The notes: generated by a model from the sequence alone, not told the origin. 5,719 bases of DNA from an uncultured Oscillospiraceae bacterium (GCA_900545655.1 UQZY01000060.1:1-5719); one strand, 5' to 3'; numbered from the stretch's first letter, positions 1-5,719 are shown. Made by a program: numbers and translations.

Positions 1-2
1 AT

Positions 3-1724
3 ATGGGTCTGGTGGTGACTTGTAAGTACAACCCTCTTGTACATTCGCCGAAGGTTACGCTTATTGCGGAGTATGAGGGCAAAACGCGTTTCCTTCCTGT
101 TCTTGTGCAAAGTTATTTTCAAAATGTGGATCTTGAGACCTGCACTATAGTTGCGGAATATACATACGATATTAACAGTCTTTTTATTTTTCCTGTAAAG
201 GATTCTCCCGTTGAGTTCTTTATAAGTCTTCTTTACGGAGATGACTATACGGAGAAGTGTAATCTTACTGTCGATGGCGACATAAGATCTGATGAGCAGT
301 TTTGCGCCTTATCGTCCTGTAACGACAAAAACGGGCTTTTTATAAAGAGAAAGGCTCCGTACTCGAAGCCGCATAAAAATCCTGTCTTGCGAGCTCTCAG
401 GTGGCTTATAAGCAACGTTTATTATTTGTTTGTGCGTCTGTTCGGTCTTATATTGGTTCCTTTTTTGATTTTAGATGCTTTTATGGCCTACTTCGGTCTG
501 AAAGAGGGCGGCTATGTATCCTCCGAAACCAGAACTCCGCTGAGATTTTTTGTTGATTATTTGCGTGTCGGCTTCAAGGCGATAACACGTGAGGAAATAG
601 GGAGAAAAGATTTAAAGGAGAAGCTTGCGATCTTTCTTTCAAACCGCTATAAAAAAGAGCCTGTGGTTCAAAACAGGGTTACGTTTATCTCCAACAGGAG
701 AAGCGACTTAAACGGAAATCTCGAAGACATCTATAACGTATTAAAAGACAATAAAGACGTTGAGATACAAATGCTTTTTGATGATCATCCCATGCACAGG
801 ATGAGTATGAAAAACATTGCGAAATTTGCAAAGCTGTATGCGACGTCCGCGGTTGTAATAATTGATGATTTTTATGAGCTTACAAGCATCGTCCCGAAAA
901 AGGATGAGGTAAAGCTTGTTCAGGTATGGCACGCCTGCGGAGCATTCAAAACATTCGGTTTTTCCAGACTCGGAAAACCCGGAGGACCGCGTCAGACATG
1001 CATTAACCACCGTATGTATGACAGAGCTATAGTAAGCTCAGATGAAATAAGACGTTTTTATGCGGAGGGCTTCGGTATTCCTATTGCCAATGTAATTGCC
1101 ACAGGCGTTCCGAGAACGGACATGTTTTTCAGTGATGAAATCAAGCGCCGCAAGCAAGAAGAATTTTATGAAAAATATCCGTCGCTTCGAGATAAAAAAA
1201 TTATCCTTTTTGCGCCTACATTTCGCGGAAACGGGAGACTTACGGGTAACTACCCTATGGAAAATTTTGACCTTGAGTCTGTCTATGAGGCAATAGGTGA
1301 CGAGTATGCAATTCTTGTGAAGATGCATCCGTTTGTAAATAATCCCGTAATTATCCCTGAGAAGTATAAGGCTTCAATCATTGATTTTTCGGCAGATTCG
1401 GAGCTCAATGACCTGCTTTTTGTTACCGACATCCTTATAACGGATTATTCATCGGTTGTGTTTGAGGCGTCTCTTCTCGGTATTCCGATGCTGTTTTATG
1501 CATTTGATTTGTCAGAGTATATCGCCACGCGAGACTTTTACTATGAGTATGCGTCTTTTTTGCCGGGTAAGCTTGAACTTTCCCTTGACGGTGTGATAAA
1601 GGCGATAAACTCAGGTGATTTTGAGAGCGAAAAGATTGAAGCGTTTCGAAACAGGTTTTTTGATGAAAGAGACGGTAAATCATCGCAGCGTGTTGCGGAT
1701 ATGATACTCGGATTACTTAAATAA
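3..1724 (+). CDS. CDP-glycerol glycerophosphotransferase family protein (TagF/TarF-like), long form with extra N-terminal domain; 5' end possibly outside window
   Basis: This gene encodes 573 visible residues. The C-terminal part, from about residue 225 to the end, carries the family pattern: WHACGAFKTFG at 309-319 with the conserved His310, GVPRTD at 368-373, FAPTFRGNG at 403-411, KMHPF at 440-444 (second conserved His), ITDYSSVVFEASLLG at 479-493, RDFYYEY at 510-516, and DGKSSQR near 557-563. Family members transfer glycerol-phosphate or ribitol-phosphate from a CDP-linked donor onto a lipid-linked wall or capsule polymer at the inner membrane face. Residues 1-125 look beta-rich and I do not recognise them. 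Residues about 129-165 are hydrophobic and could be a membrane anchor, or a paired or re-entrant helix. The first ATG is only two bases from the window edge, so no ribosome site can be seen and the true start may lie upstream. The gene ends one base before a strong terminator. The family call is firm; whether it is a primase, a polymerase or a glycosyl-type transferase cannot be told. Confidence 0.88.
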   Translation: MGLVVTCKYNPLVHSPKVTLIAEYEGKTRFLPVLVQSYFQNVDLETCTIVAEYTYDINSLFIFPVKDSPVEFFISLLYGDDYTEKCNLTVDGDIRSDEQFCALSSCNDKNGLFIKRKAPYSKPHKNPVLRALRWLISNVYYLFVRLFGLILVPFLILDAFMAYFGLKEGGYVSSETRTPLRFFVDYLRVGFKAITREEIGRKDLKEKLAIFLSNRYKKEPVVQNRVTFISNRRSDLNGNLEDIYNVLKDNKDVEIQMLFDDHPMHRMSMKNIAKFAKLYATSAVVIIDDFYELTSIVPKKDEVKLVQVWHACGAFKTFGFSRLGKPGGPRQTCINHRMYDRAIVSSDEIRRFYAEGFGIPIANVIATGVPRTDMFFSDEIKRRKQEEFYEKYPSLRDKKIILFAPTFRGNGRLTGNYPMENFDLESVYEAIGDEYAILVKMHPFVNNPVIIPEKYKASIIDFSADSELNDLLFVTDILITDYSSVVFEASLLGIPMLFYAFDLSEYIATRDFYYEYASFLPGKLELSLDGVIKAINSGDFESEKIEAFRNRFFDERDGKSSQRVADMILGLLK

Positions 1725-1725
1725 G

Positions 1726-1764
1726 AAAAGGACTTTGAAGCCGAAACGGTTCAAAGTCCTTTTT
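1726..1764. terminator. Bidirectional intrinsic terminator between convergent genes
   Basis: AAAAGGACTTTGAA at 1726-1739 is perfectly complementary to 1750-1763, giving a 14-bp stem. The ten-base middle can add a small CCG/CGG stem. On the plus strand the right arm runs into TTTTT, then AAGTTTTTA. On the minus strand the hairpin is followed by TTTTCTTATTT, so it can stop transcription from both sides. It starts one base after the stop of the left transferase and lies 25 bp past the stop of the zinc-ribbon gene, so it probably serves both. Confidence 0.9.
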
Positions 1765-1788
1765 AAGTTTTTATACGGATTTAACCGT

Positions 1789-2283
1789 TTAATCTTTTTT
1801 CGGAAGGATGGTCCACGTTCCTATGAGCGGAAGATCCTTAGCCTTGCCGGTTACGGCATTGTAAATGCCGAGGATAATGAGCGCAAGGATAGCGATGTTT
1901 CCGACAGAAGAGAGTACTGCAATAAAGGGTCCGAAGAATGTAACATTTGCCAAAGCAAAGTCAAGGATTCCGAATACGAAGTTAAATGCAACCTCAAGAA
2001 TCAAAAGAGCAAGGCCTTGGTTTATGTGGTAACGAGCATACGGCGAATCCTTTGCACCGAAAACCGGTACAAGAATGAGAATTCCGAGATATGAAAAGAG
2101 AGAAATTATTTTATTCTGTTCGATATCTTCGGGAGTATACTCATTTGTGTGATCCTTTGTATCGGTTATTTCTTTGAATTTGTCTTCGGCTGATTTTGTC
2201 TCTACTCCCGTAGGTTTTCCGCAAGCAGGACAGAACTTGACGTTCTCGTCAATTTCAGCGCCGCAATTTCTGCAATATGCCAT
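1789..2283 (-). CDS. Zinc-ribbon membrane protein, DUF4870/Tic20-like
   Basis: This is a 164-residue protein. The N-terminus is a short zinc ribbon with two CxxC knuckles, C4-x2-C7 and C18-x2-C21 (CRNC and CPAC), which should bind one structural zinc. A polar linker of about 35 residues follows. Then come about three hydrophobic segments near 58-76, 89-113 and 116-145. The stretch around GAKDSPYARYHINQG (76-90) and the C-terminal LPLIG match the pattern of DUF4870-like small membrane proteins, in which a charged loop after helix 1 leads into helix 2. The zinc ribbon is probably cytoplasmic. No reaction is known for this type, so no function is assigned. The ATG start is supported by a good ribosome site eight bases upstream and a clear -10 box. 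The gene is convergent with the left transferase and 91 bp downstream of the second one on the same strand, but its own promoter suggests separate transcription. Confidence 0.85.
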   Translation of the reverse strand: MAYCRNCGAEIDENVKFCPACGKPTGVETKSAEDKFKEITDTKDHTNEYTPEDIEQNKIISLFSYLGILILVPVFGAKDSPYARYHINQGLALLILEVAFNFVFGILDFALANVTFFGPFIAVLSSVGNIAILALIILGIYNAVTGKAKDLPLIGTWTILPKKD

Positions 2284-2291
2284 AATAAAAA

Positions 2292-2298
2292 CTCCTTT
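2292..2298 (-). promoter_or_regulatory. Ribosome binding site of the zinc-ribbon gene
   Basis: On the minus strand AAAGGAG lies eight bases before the ATG at 2283. It is the most canonical purine-rich ribosome site in the window and fixes the start of this gene. Confidence 0.85.
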
Positions 2299-2328
2299 CG
2301 GTAATTGCTTATGTGTCGGGTTACTTTA

Positions 2329-2357
2329 ATTATAACGTGAATCTATAGAAAAATATA
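2329..2357 (-). promoter_or_regulatory. Probable promoter of the zinc-ribbon gene
   Basis: A perfect TATAAT -10 box reads on the minus strand at 2334-2329. Transcription would start near 2322, giving a 5' leader of about 40 bases that includes the AAAGGAG site. The -35 region is poor: the best candidates (TATATT at 17-bp spacing, TGTATA at 19 bp) match the consensus weakly, and the surrounding DNA is AT-rich. The promoter could therefore be weak or activator-dependent. I see no convincing terminator between the upstream transferase stop (2375) and this site, so read-through is also possible. Confidence 0.6.
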
Positions 2358-2374
2358 CATCTTTTTGCTGAAAA

Positions 2375-3595
2375 TCAGTTGAGCTTGAGATGCGTAAGTA
2401 TTCTTTCGGTTGATTTTCCGTCACACGCCGACATGAATTTTTCTCTGAAGTCGGTTACCTTTGAGCTGTCAAAAGAGGAAAGCTCCTTTTTTATTTCCGA
2501 CTCAAGCTCATTTTGTGTTTTGACAACGGGGCCCGGAACAAATTTATTGTACGGATAATAAAAGTCACGTTCCTTTATGTATTTTTCAAGGTCATAAGCA
2601 AAAAATACGATGGGTCTTTCAAGGAGCGAATAATCAAAAATAATCGATGAATAGTCGCTTATGAGTAAATCCGCCGAGCCCAGGGCGATGTATGTTTCCA
2701 CGTCTGAGATATCAAAACAAAAATCCTTAACTTCCTTTGGGATTGAAATATCTTTCCTTGCAAAAGGATGCAGCCGCAAAAGCAATATACAATCATCATT
2801 AAGGGTATTTTTCATTGAAATAAAATCGATTCCGAGGCCGCTTTGGGCGGAGGTTACGGTGTTACCGCGAAAGGTGGGAGCATAGAGGACGAGTTTTTTA
2901 TTTCGAGGGAGCTCGGGATGAGCCGAGAACAAAGCGGCTTTTGCCGACGGTGAAAACCCGGCGGCAAAATACACGTCGGTTTTCGGAACACCGAGCGGCA
3001 GTATGCTGCCGCTGTCTGTCCGAAAAGCGTCGGCGTAGTGCGGAATTACTTCCGCACTCGTTACAGGCACAAGCGTATAGCAGTTGTGCATGGGAAATGC
3101 TGCGGCGCTGCGGTCGTTTGCACCGAATGTTTTATCAAGCGTTGAATATCCCCATTTTTTGAATGCGCCGCAGCCATGCCACAGCTGCACCACGTTTGTG
3201 CCGTGCGGGCGGCGAACGGCGTATGCGGGGAGATAACTTTCGGTTATGAAAAGCGTTCCGCATTTTGCGTATTCCCTTAAAAATCTCATATAACTTAAGC
3301 TGCGCAAAATGCGTACATAAACCTTTTTCGCCGCCGCCCGTATTTTAGCCGGCAACAGCGAAAAATCCGGAATCCTATCCGTGCTTTTCGGAAAGCATTT
3401 TATGAGCGTATAGCCGCCCTTCGCGGAAAGGGCAGCGTAAACCGGAATCATATTTTCGGTAAGGTCGTTTTCATAGGGGTCTGCAAAGAGTATCCTTTTC
3501 CCGTCCGGTTTACTGCCTTTTCTGCAAAGTGAAAATGTTGCCGGCCAAAGAACCTTATACTCAAAGAGACTTAAAATTTCAGATAAGTTTTTCAT
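2375..3595 (-). CDS. CDP-glycerol glycerophosphotransferase family protein (TagB/TagF-like), short form
   Basis: This is a 406-residue protein if started at the ATG at 3595. A GTG start at 3610 in the same frame would add five residues, but that GTG overlaps the best -10 box, so the ATG is preferred. Numbered from the ATG, the motifs are LWHGCGAFKKWG at 138-149 (His140), GVPKTD at 202-207, YAPTFRGN at 238-245, RLHPF at 274-278, ISDYSSIIFDYSLL at 312-325, FAYDLEKY at 332-339, RDFYYPY at 343-349, FVPGP at 352-356 and DGKSTERI at 392-399. These define the polyol-phosphate transferase family that builds teichoic-acid or capsule chains from CDP-glycerol-type donors. It has no clear membrane-spanning segment; basic, Ala-rich residues around 80-105 could form an amphipathic membrane contact. 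It shares the motif set with the left transferase but lacks that protein's long N-terminal extension. Its length resembles single-domain TagB-like enzymes, so a priming or first-unit role is possible but not shown. No ribosome binding site precedes either start. Confidence 0.88.
   Translation of the reverse strand: MKNLSEILSLFEYKVLWPATFSLCRKGSKPDGKRILFADPYENDLTENMIPVYAALSAKGGYTLIKCFPKSTDRIPDFSLLPAKIRAAAKKVYVRILRSLSYMRFLREYAKCGTLFITESYLPAYAVRRPHGTNVVQLWHGCGAFKKWGYSTLDKTFGANDRSAAAFPMHNCYTLVPVTSAEVIPHYADAFRTDSGSILPLGVPKTDVYFAAGFSPSAKAALFSAHPELPRNKKLVLYAPTFRGNTVTSAQSGLGIDFISMKNTLNDDCILLLRLHPFARKDISIPKEVKDFCFDISDVETYIALGSADLLISDYSSIIFDYSLLERPIVFFAYDLEKYIKERDFYYPYNKFVPGPVVKTQNELESEIKKELSSFDSSKVTDFREKFMSACDGKSTERILTHLKLN
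2994..3013. repeat. 8-bp perfect inverted repeat inside coding sequence
   Basis: AGCGGCAG at 2994-3001 and CTGCCGCT at 3006-3013 are perfect complements around a TATG loop. It lies within the short transferase gene, just upstream (in plus coordinates, downstream of) the GVPKTD coding region. No T-run follows on either strand, so it is not a terminator. Confidence 0.55.
3037..3058. repeat. 9-bp perfect inverted repeat inside coding sequence
   Basis: AGTGCGGAA at 3037-3045 and TTCCGCACT at 3050-3058 pair perfectly around a four-base TTAC loop, 23 bp from the 2994-3013 hairpin. It lies inside the short transferase gene and would form a compact stem in its mRNA. No T-run follows. Confidence 0.6.
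3099..3174. repeat. Separated 10-bp GC-rich inverted repeat flanking the sequence before the HGCGAFK codons
   Basis: GCTGCGGCGC at 3099-3108 is the exact reverse complement of GCGCCGCAGC at 3165-3174, with 56 bases between. The right arm encodes the Gly-Cys-Gly-Ala of the catalytic motif and the left arm encodes an Ala-rich turn. The pairing is exact but may follow from GC-rich Ala and Gly codons. Confidence 0.45.
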
Positions 3596-3601
3596 ATGTA
3601 C

Positions 3602-3630
3602 AGTATACACTGCATGTCATTGATTTACAA
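3602..3630 (-). promoter_or_regulatory. Promoter of the short transferase gene, placing transcription start at its ATG (leaderless)
   Basis: On the minus strand a -35 box TTGTAA (3630-3625, 4 of 6) and a -10 box TATACT (3607-3602, 5 of 6) are separated by exactly 17 bp. Six bases then separate the -10 box from the ATG, so the expected start nucleotide, about seven bases past the box, is the A at 3595. No purine-rich ribosome site is found upstream of the gene, which agrees with a leaderless message. The -10 box sits in CAGTATACACTG, with CAGT/ACTG arms that might be an operator. Confidence 0.6.
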
Positions 3631-3651
3631 ACGGTTTTGTTGTAAGATAAA
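3624..3651 (+). promoter_or_regulatory. Candidate promoter of the pyrophosphatase-permease pair
   Basis: TTTACA at 3624-3629 (5 of 6 to a -35 box) is followed after 16 bp by GATAAA at 3646-3651 (4 of 6 to a -10 box). Transcription would begin near 3658, giving a leader of about 57 bases. The -35 box overlaps the -35 box of the minus-strand gene by five bases. A TTACAA/TTGTAA inverted repeat (3625-3630 and 3640-3645) lies across the spacer. Other weak boxes exist further right, such as TTGAGG at 3669, but they lack a good partner. Confidence 0.4.
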
Positions 3652-3705
3652 CACATGTAATTTCCCGATTGAGGCAAAGTTACGGTAAATCTTATTTCAG
3701 ACAGT

Positions 3706-3711
3706 GGTGAT
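3706..3711 (+). promoter_or_regulatory. Ribosome binding site of the pyrophosphatase gene (GGTGAT type)
   Basis: GGTGAT ends three bases before the ATG at 3715. It lacks the usual GGAGG but equals the 3' part of the full anti-16S complement AGGAGGTGATC. Aligned on that register, the start codon is at normal spacing. This supports the ATG at 3715. Confidence 0.6.
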
Positions 3712-3714
3712 TGT

Positions 3715-5043
3715 ATGGATCCTGTTTATGTTACGGGTCACCTGAACCCGGACACAGACTCTATAGTATCTGCAATAGCATATTCTGCACTTAGAAACGC
3801 ACTTGGTGACAGGCAGTATATCTCTGCCCGCCTCGGCAACATAAGTGACGAAACACAGGCGGTTCTCGACTTTTTTGATGTTGCGCCTCCGACACTTATA
3901 ACCAATGTAAGGACGCAGGTTCACGACCTTCAGTTTGACATAAAGCCGACCCTTGGGAGAAATGTTACCGTTAACAAGGCGTGGGAGATGCTCAAGTCAT
4001 CTGGCAGAGGCTCAATCCCGGTCGTTGACGCCGACGGACATCTTTTCGGAATGCTTACATCCGGAGATATCGCTTCGTATGTCATGGACTTTGTATACGA
4101 AAACGAAAAGGAATCCCTTCCGACGTGTGAGCTTTCGGAGCTTTTGTCTAAGCCGATAGAGAGTATATGCTGTAAGGATGAGATATACCATTTTCACCTT
4201 ACGGATTATATCGATGACGTCAAGGACGTAGTTCTCCGCACCCGTTTTCGTTCCTATCCGGTACTGGATGAAAAGGATGTCGTGGTAGGCTGTATCGGGC
4301 GTTATCACCTTATCAGACCCAACAGAAAAAAAGTCGTTCTGGTTGACCACAATGAGCTTTCTCAGTCCGTTCCGGGTCTTAAGCAAGCGGAAATTCTTGA
4401 GATAATCGACCATCACAGGCTCGCCGACATACAGACTGCCTCTCCGATATTTTTCAGAAACGAGCCGCTCGGAAGCACGGCAACCATAATAGCAACCATG
4501 TACAGGGAAAAGGGCGTTGTTCCCGAAAAGAAAATTGCCGGACTTCTTGCCGCCGCAATAATTTCCGACACGGTTATGTTCAAGTCGCCGACCTGCACCC
4601 GGTATGATATTGACCTTGCTGAGTATCTTGCAAAGCTTGCGGAGATTTCTCTCACGGACCTCGGCAATGTAATGTTCTCGTCAGAGGCATCTGCCGACAA
4701 ACCTGTTGAGGAGTTTATGTACTCTGACTTTAAGGAATTCCATATTGCCGGATACAAGCTCGGTATTGCACAGATTACATCGCTGAGCTCAGAAACTCTC
4801 CTTAAACGCAAGGAGGAATTCTTAAATGAAATGGCTCGCAAGAAAAAACTTGAAAACTATGACTTTATCCTGCTTATGATAACTGACGTTCTCAAAGAGG
4901 GAACGTACCTGCTTTTCCTCGGAGATGAAGATACCATTTCTCAGGCGTACAATGTAACGCCGACTGAAAATGAAGTATTTCTTCCGAAGGTTATGTCACG
5001 TAAAAAACAAATTGTTCCGAGACTTTCGGAGCTTTGGGGTTAA
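3715..5043 (+). CDS. ppaC: Manganese-dependent inorganic pyrophosphatase, family II (DHH), with regulatory CBS pair
   Basis: This 442-residue cytoplasmic enzyme hydrolyses pyrophosphate to two phosphates. The DHH metal site is visible: GHLNPDTDS at 8-16 (His9, Asp13, Asp15), VDHNE at 210-214 (Asp211), IDHHR at 231-235, and SDT at 284-286 (Asp285) followed by FKSPTCT. The C-terminal DHHA2 domain ends with the substrate-binding SRKKQ at 428-432. All expected Mn/Co ligands are present, so it should be active. Between the first metal motif and DHNE lies an insertion of about 130 residues holding two CBS modules, roughly 72-123 and 145-200. The DRTGG domain found between the CBS modules in some homologues is absent. 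In characterised CBS-pyrophosphatases the CBS pair binds adenine nucleotides: AMP and ADP inhibit, while ATP or diadenosine polyphosphates activate. The same control is expected here. The gene is divergent from the short transferase and is followed two bases later by a permease gene, suggesting an operon. Confidence 0.95.
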   Translation: MDPVYVTGHLNPDTDSIVSAIAYSALRNALGDRQYISARLGNISDETQAVLDFFDVAPPTLITNVRTQVHDLQFDIKPTLGRNVTVNKAWEMLKSSGRGSIPVVDADGHLFGMLTSGDIASYVMDFVYENEKESLPTCELSELLSKPIESICCKDEIYHFHLTDYIDDVKDVVLRTRFRSYPVLDEKDVVVGCIGRYHLIRPNRKKVVLVDHNELSQSVPGLKQAEILEIIDHHRLADIQTASPIFFRNEPLGSTATIIATMYREKGVVPEKKIAGLLAAAIISDTVMFKSPTCTRYDIDLAEYLAKLAEISLTDLGNVMFSSEASADKPVEEFMYSDFKEFHIAGYKLGIAQITSLSSETLLKRKEEFLNEMARKKKLENYDFILLMITDVLKEGTYLLFLGDEDTISQAYNVTPTENEVFLPKVMSRKKQIVPRLSELWG

Positions 5044-5045
5044 GT

Positions 5046-5719
5046 ATGAAAACAAAAACAAAGCTGAACTTAAACTACGGCTCCATACAGGCCGCATACT
5101 GGATGATATGCAGTATAGTCATAAGCTTCGCGTCCGCGTTTCTTCTTGACAGAGGTTACTCCAGTACGGTTATAGGGTTCGTATTTGCCGTCGGAAATAT
5201 CCTCGCGATAATTATTCAACCGCTTGCGGCGGAGATAACGGATAAAAGCAAAAAAATATGTGCGTCAGACGTCATAATTTTTCTTGCGTCGATTTCCGTT
5301 GCTTCAATGGCCGTTATTATCGCCGTGCCGAAAAGCAGTATATTGGCTGCGATTCTTTTTTCGGTTCTTATCGCACTTTTCTTTTCCATGCAGTCGTTTA
5401 TCTCAGCTGTGTGGTTTTACCTTGAGGAGACGGGGTACAGGATAAACTTCGGTGTATGCAGGGCGGCAGGATCGCTGTCATACGCACTCTTGTGTACCGT
5501 TATGGGCCTTGTGATAAAAAAACACGGCTCGGATACGATTCTCTGGGGCGGGATAGCGGCTTCTGCGGTCGTAATTGTCACTGCGGCTGTTTCAAAGGTG
5601 CTTCATAAAAAGCACCTTTCGAAGGGTGATGAACATAAGGTCGTGTTTGCCGACAATGAAAAGGCGGTAAGCGCACGTGTTTTCCTTAAAAAATACAAGT
5701 TTTTTACTATTCTTATGTT
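5046..5719 (+). CDS. Major facilitator superfamily permease, N-terminal half (truncated by window end)
   Basis: This is an open frame of 224 codons that runs off the right edge without a stop. Hydrophobic segments fall near residues 14-34, 41-62, 74-94, 98-122, 140-157 and 164-183, followed by a charged loop at about 184-215 and the beginning of the next segment. That is the six-helix first half of a twelve-helix MFS transporter with its central cytoplasmic loop. The loop after helix 2 reads AAEITDKSKK (61-70), a degenerate MFS motif A. GVCRAAGSLSYAL (136-148) resembles the conserved Arg-Gly-Ser stretch of the LacY-like/MFS_1_like branch, with Arg139 in the equivalent place. The substrate is unknown; sugars or nucleosides are typical of that branch. 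The ATG lies two bases after the pyrophosphatase stop (TAAGTATG), with a modest GGGGT site at 5036-5040, so translational coupling is likely. Confidence 0.85.
   Translation, partial: MKTKTKLNLNYGSIQAAYWMICSIVISFASAFLLDRGYSSTVIGFVFAVGNILAIIIQPLAAEITDKSKKICASDVIIFLASISVASMAVIIAVPKSSILAAILFSVLIALFFSMQSFISAVWFYLEETGYRINFGVCRAAGSLSYALLCTVMGLVIKKHGSDTILWGGIAASAVVIVTAAVSKVLHKKHLSKGDEHKVVFADNEKAVSARVFLKKYKFFTILM
5594..5619. repeat. 10-bp perfect hairpin inside the permease gene
   Basis: AAAGGTGCTT at 5594-5603 and AAGCACCTTT at 5610-5619 pair perfectly around a six-base loop. TTC/GAA can extend the stem past one unpaired C. It encodes the basic stretch after predicted helix 6 (around VLHKKHLSK). It resembles a terminator stem, but the plus-strand tail TTTCGAAGGG lacks a U-run, so termination there is doubtful. 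Confidence 0.6.

Noticed and set aside
1854..1870. 7-bp inverted repeat CGGCATT/AATGCCG with a three-base loop
   Set aside because: It is short, lies inside the zinc-ribbon coding region and has no tail or other sign of function, so chance is likely.
1735..2094. Plus-strand open frame of 119 codons opposite the zinc-ribbon gene
   Set aside because: It begins inside the terminator hairpin, has no ribosome site, and lies antisense to a gene with clear CxxC motifs, promoter and ribosome site. The translation is Lys/Arg/Asn-rich with no domain pattern.
2366..2379. Possible terminator after the short transferase (CTGA/TCAG hairpin at its stop codon)
   Set aside because: The stem is only 4 bp and the following A/T tract is not a proper U-run, so it is too weak to call.
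3608..3610. GTG as the start of the short transferase (five extra residues)
   Set aside because: The codon overlaps the best -10 box, has no ribosome site, and the ATG at 3595 fits the predicted transcription start. It is kept only as an alternative.
3596..3714. Possible riboswitch or small RNA in the spacer before the pyrophosphatase
   Set aside because: The spacer is only 119 bp, is occupied by two promoters, and shows no long stem or recognisable aptamer core.
4783..4792. 10-bp palindrome CTGAGCTCAG within the pyrophosphatase gene
   Set aside because: A single short palindrome in a well-conserved coding region has no supporting context.
4012..4841. Minus-strand open frames of 134 and 142 codons within the pyrophosphatase gene
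   Set aside because: They lie entirely antisense to a gene with complete catalytic motifs, and their translations show no recognisable motif or ribosome site.

Overview
The window looks like chromosomal DNA of a low-to-moderate-GC, Gram-positive-type anaerobe, most likely a Clostridia lineage. The reasons are two teichoic-acid-type (TagF-like) glycerophosphotransferases, a family II pyrophosphatase with regulatory CBS domains, an AAAGGAG ribosome binding site and AT-rich promoters. This placement is inference; there is no rRNA or other taxonomic marker. The window holds five protein genes and short spacers, with no tRNA, rRNA, IS element, CRISPR array or phage gene.

Layout. Left (3-1724, +): a CDP-glycerol glycerophosphotransferase family protein with an extra N-terminal domain and a hydrophobic segment; its true start may lie left of the window. 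A perfect 14-bp hairpin (1726-1763) separates it from the convergent gene at 1789-2283 (-), a small zinc-ribbon plus membrane protein of the DUF4870-like type. Next on the same minus strand is a second, shorter TagF-like transferase (2375-3595). Its best promoter puts the transcription start on the ATG itself, so the mRNA is probably leaderless. A 119-bp divergent spacer (3596-3714) then leads to a plus-strand pair: a manganese-type inorganic pyrophosphatase with a CBS pair (3715-5043) and, two bases after its stop, an MFS permease cut by the window end (5046 onward).

How the parts fit. The two transferases probably act on polyol-phosphate cell-surface polymers (teichoic acid or capsule). The pyrophosphatase removes pyrophosphate, the by-product of making activated precursors such as CDP-glycerol, but it is a general housekeeping enzyme and the neighbourhood does not prove a link. 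The zinc-ribbon protein has no known reaction. I see no clearly new multi-gene system. The most interesting signals are the probable leaderless start of the second transferase, the overlapping divergent promoters, the pair of dissimilar TagF-like paralogues, and several local inverted repeats inside coding sequence.
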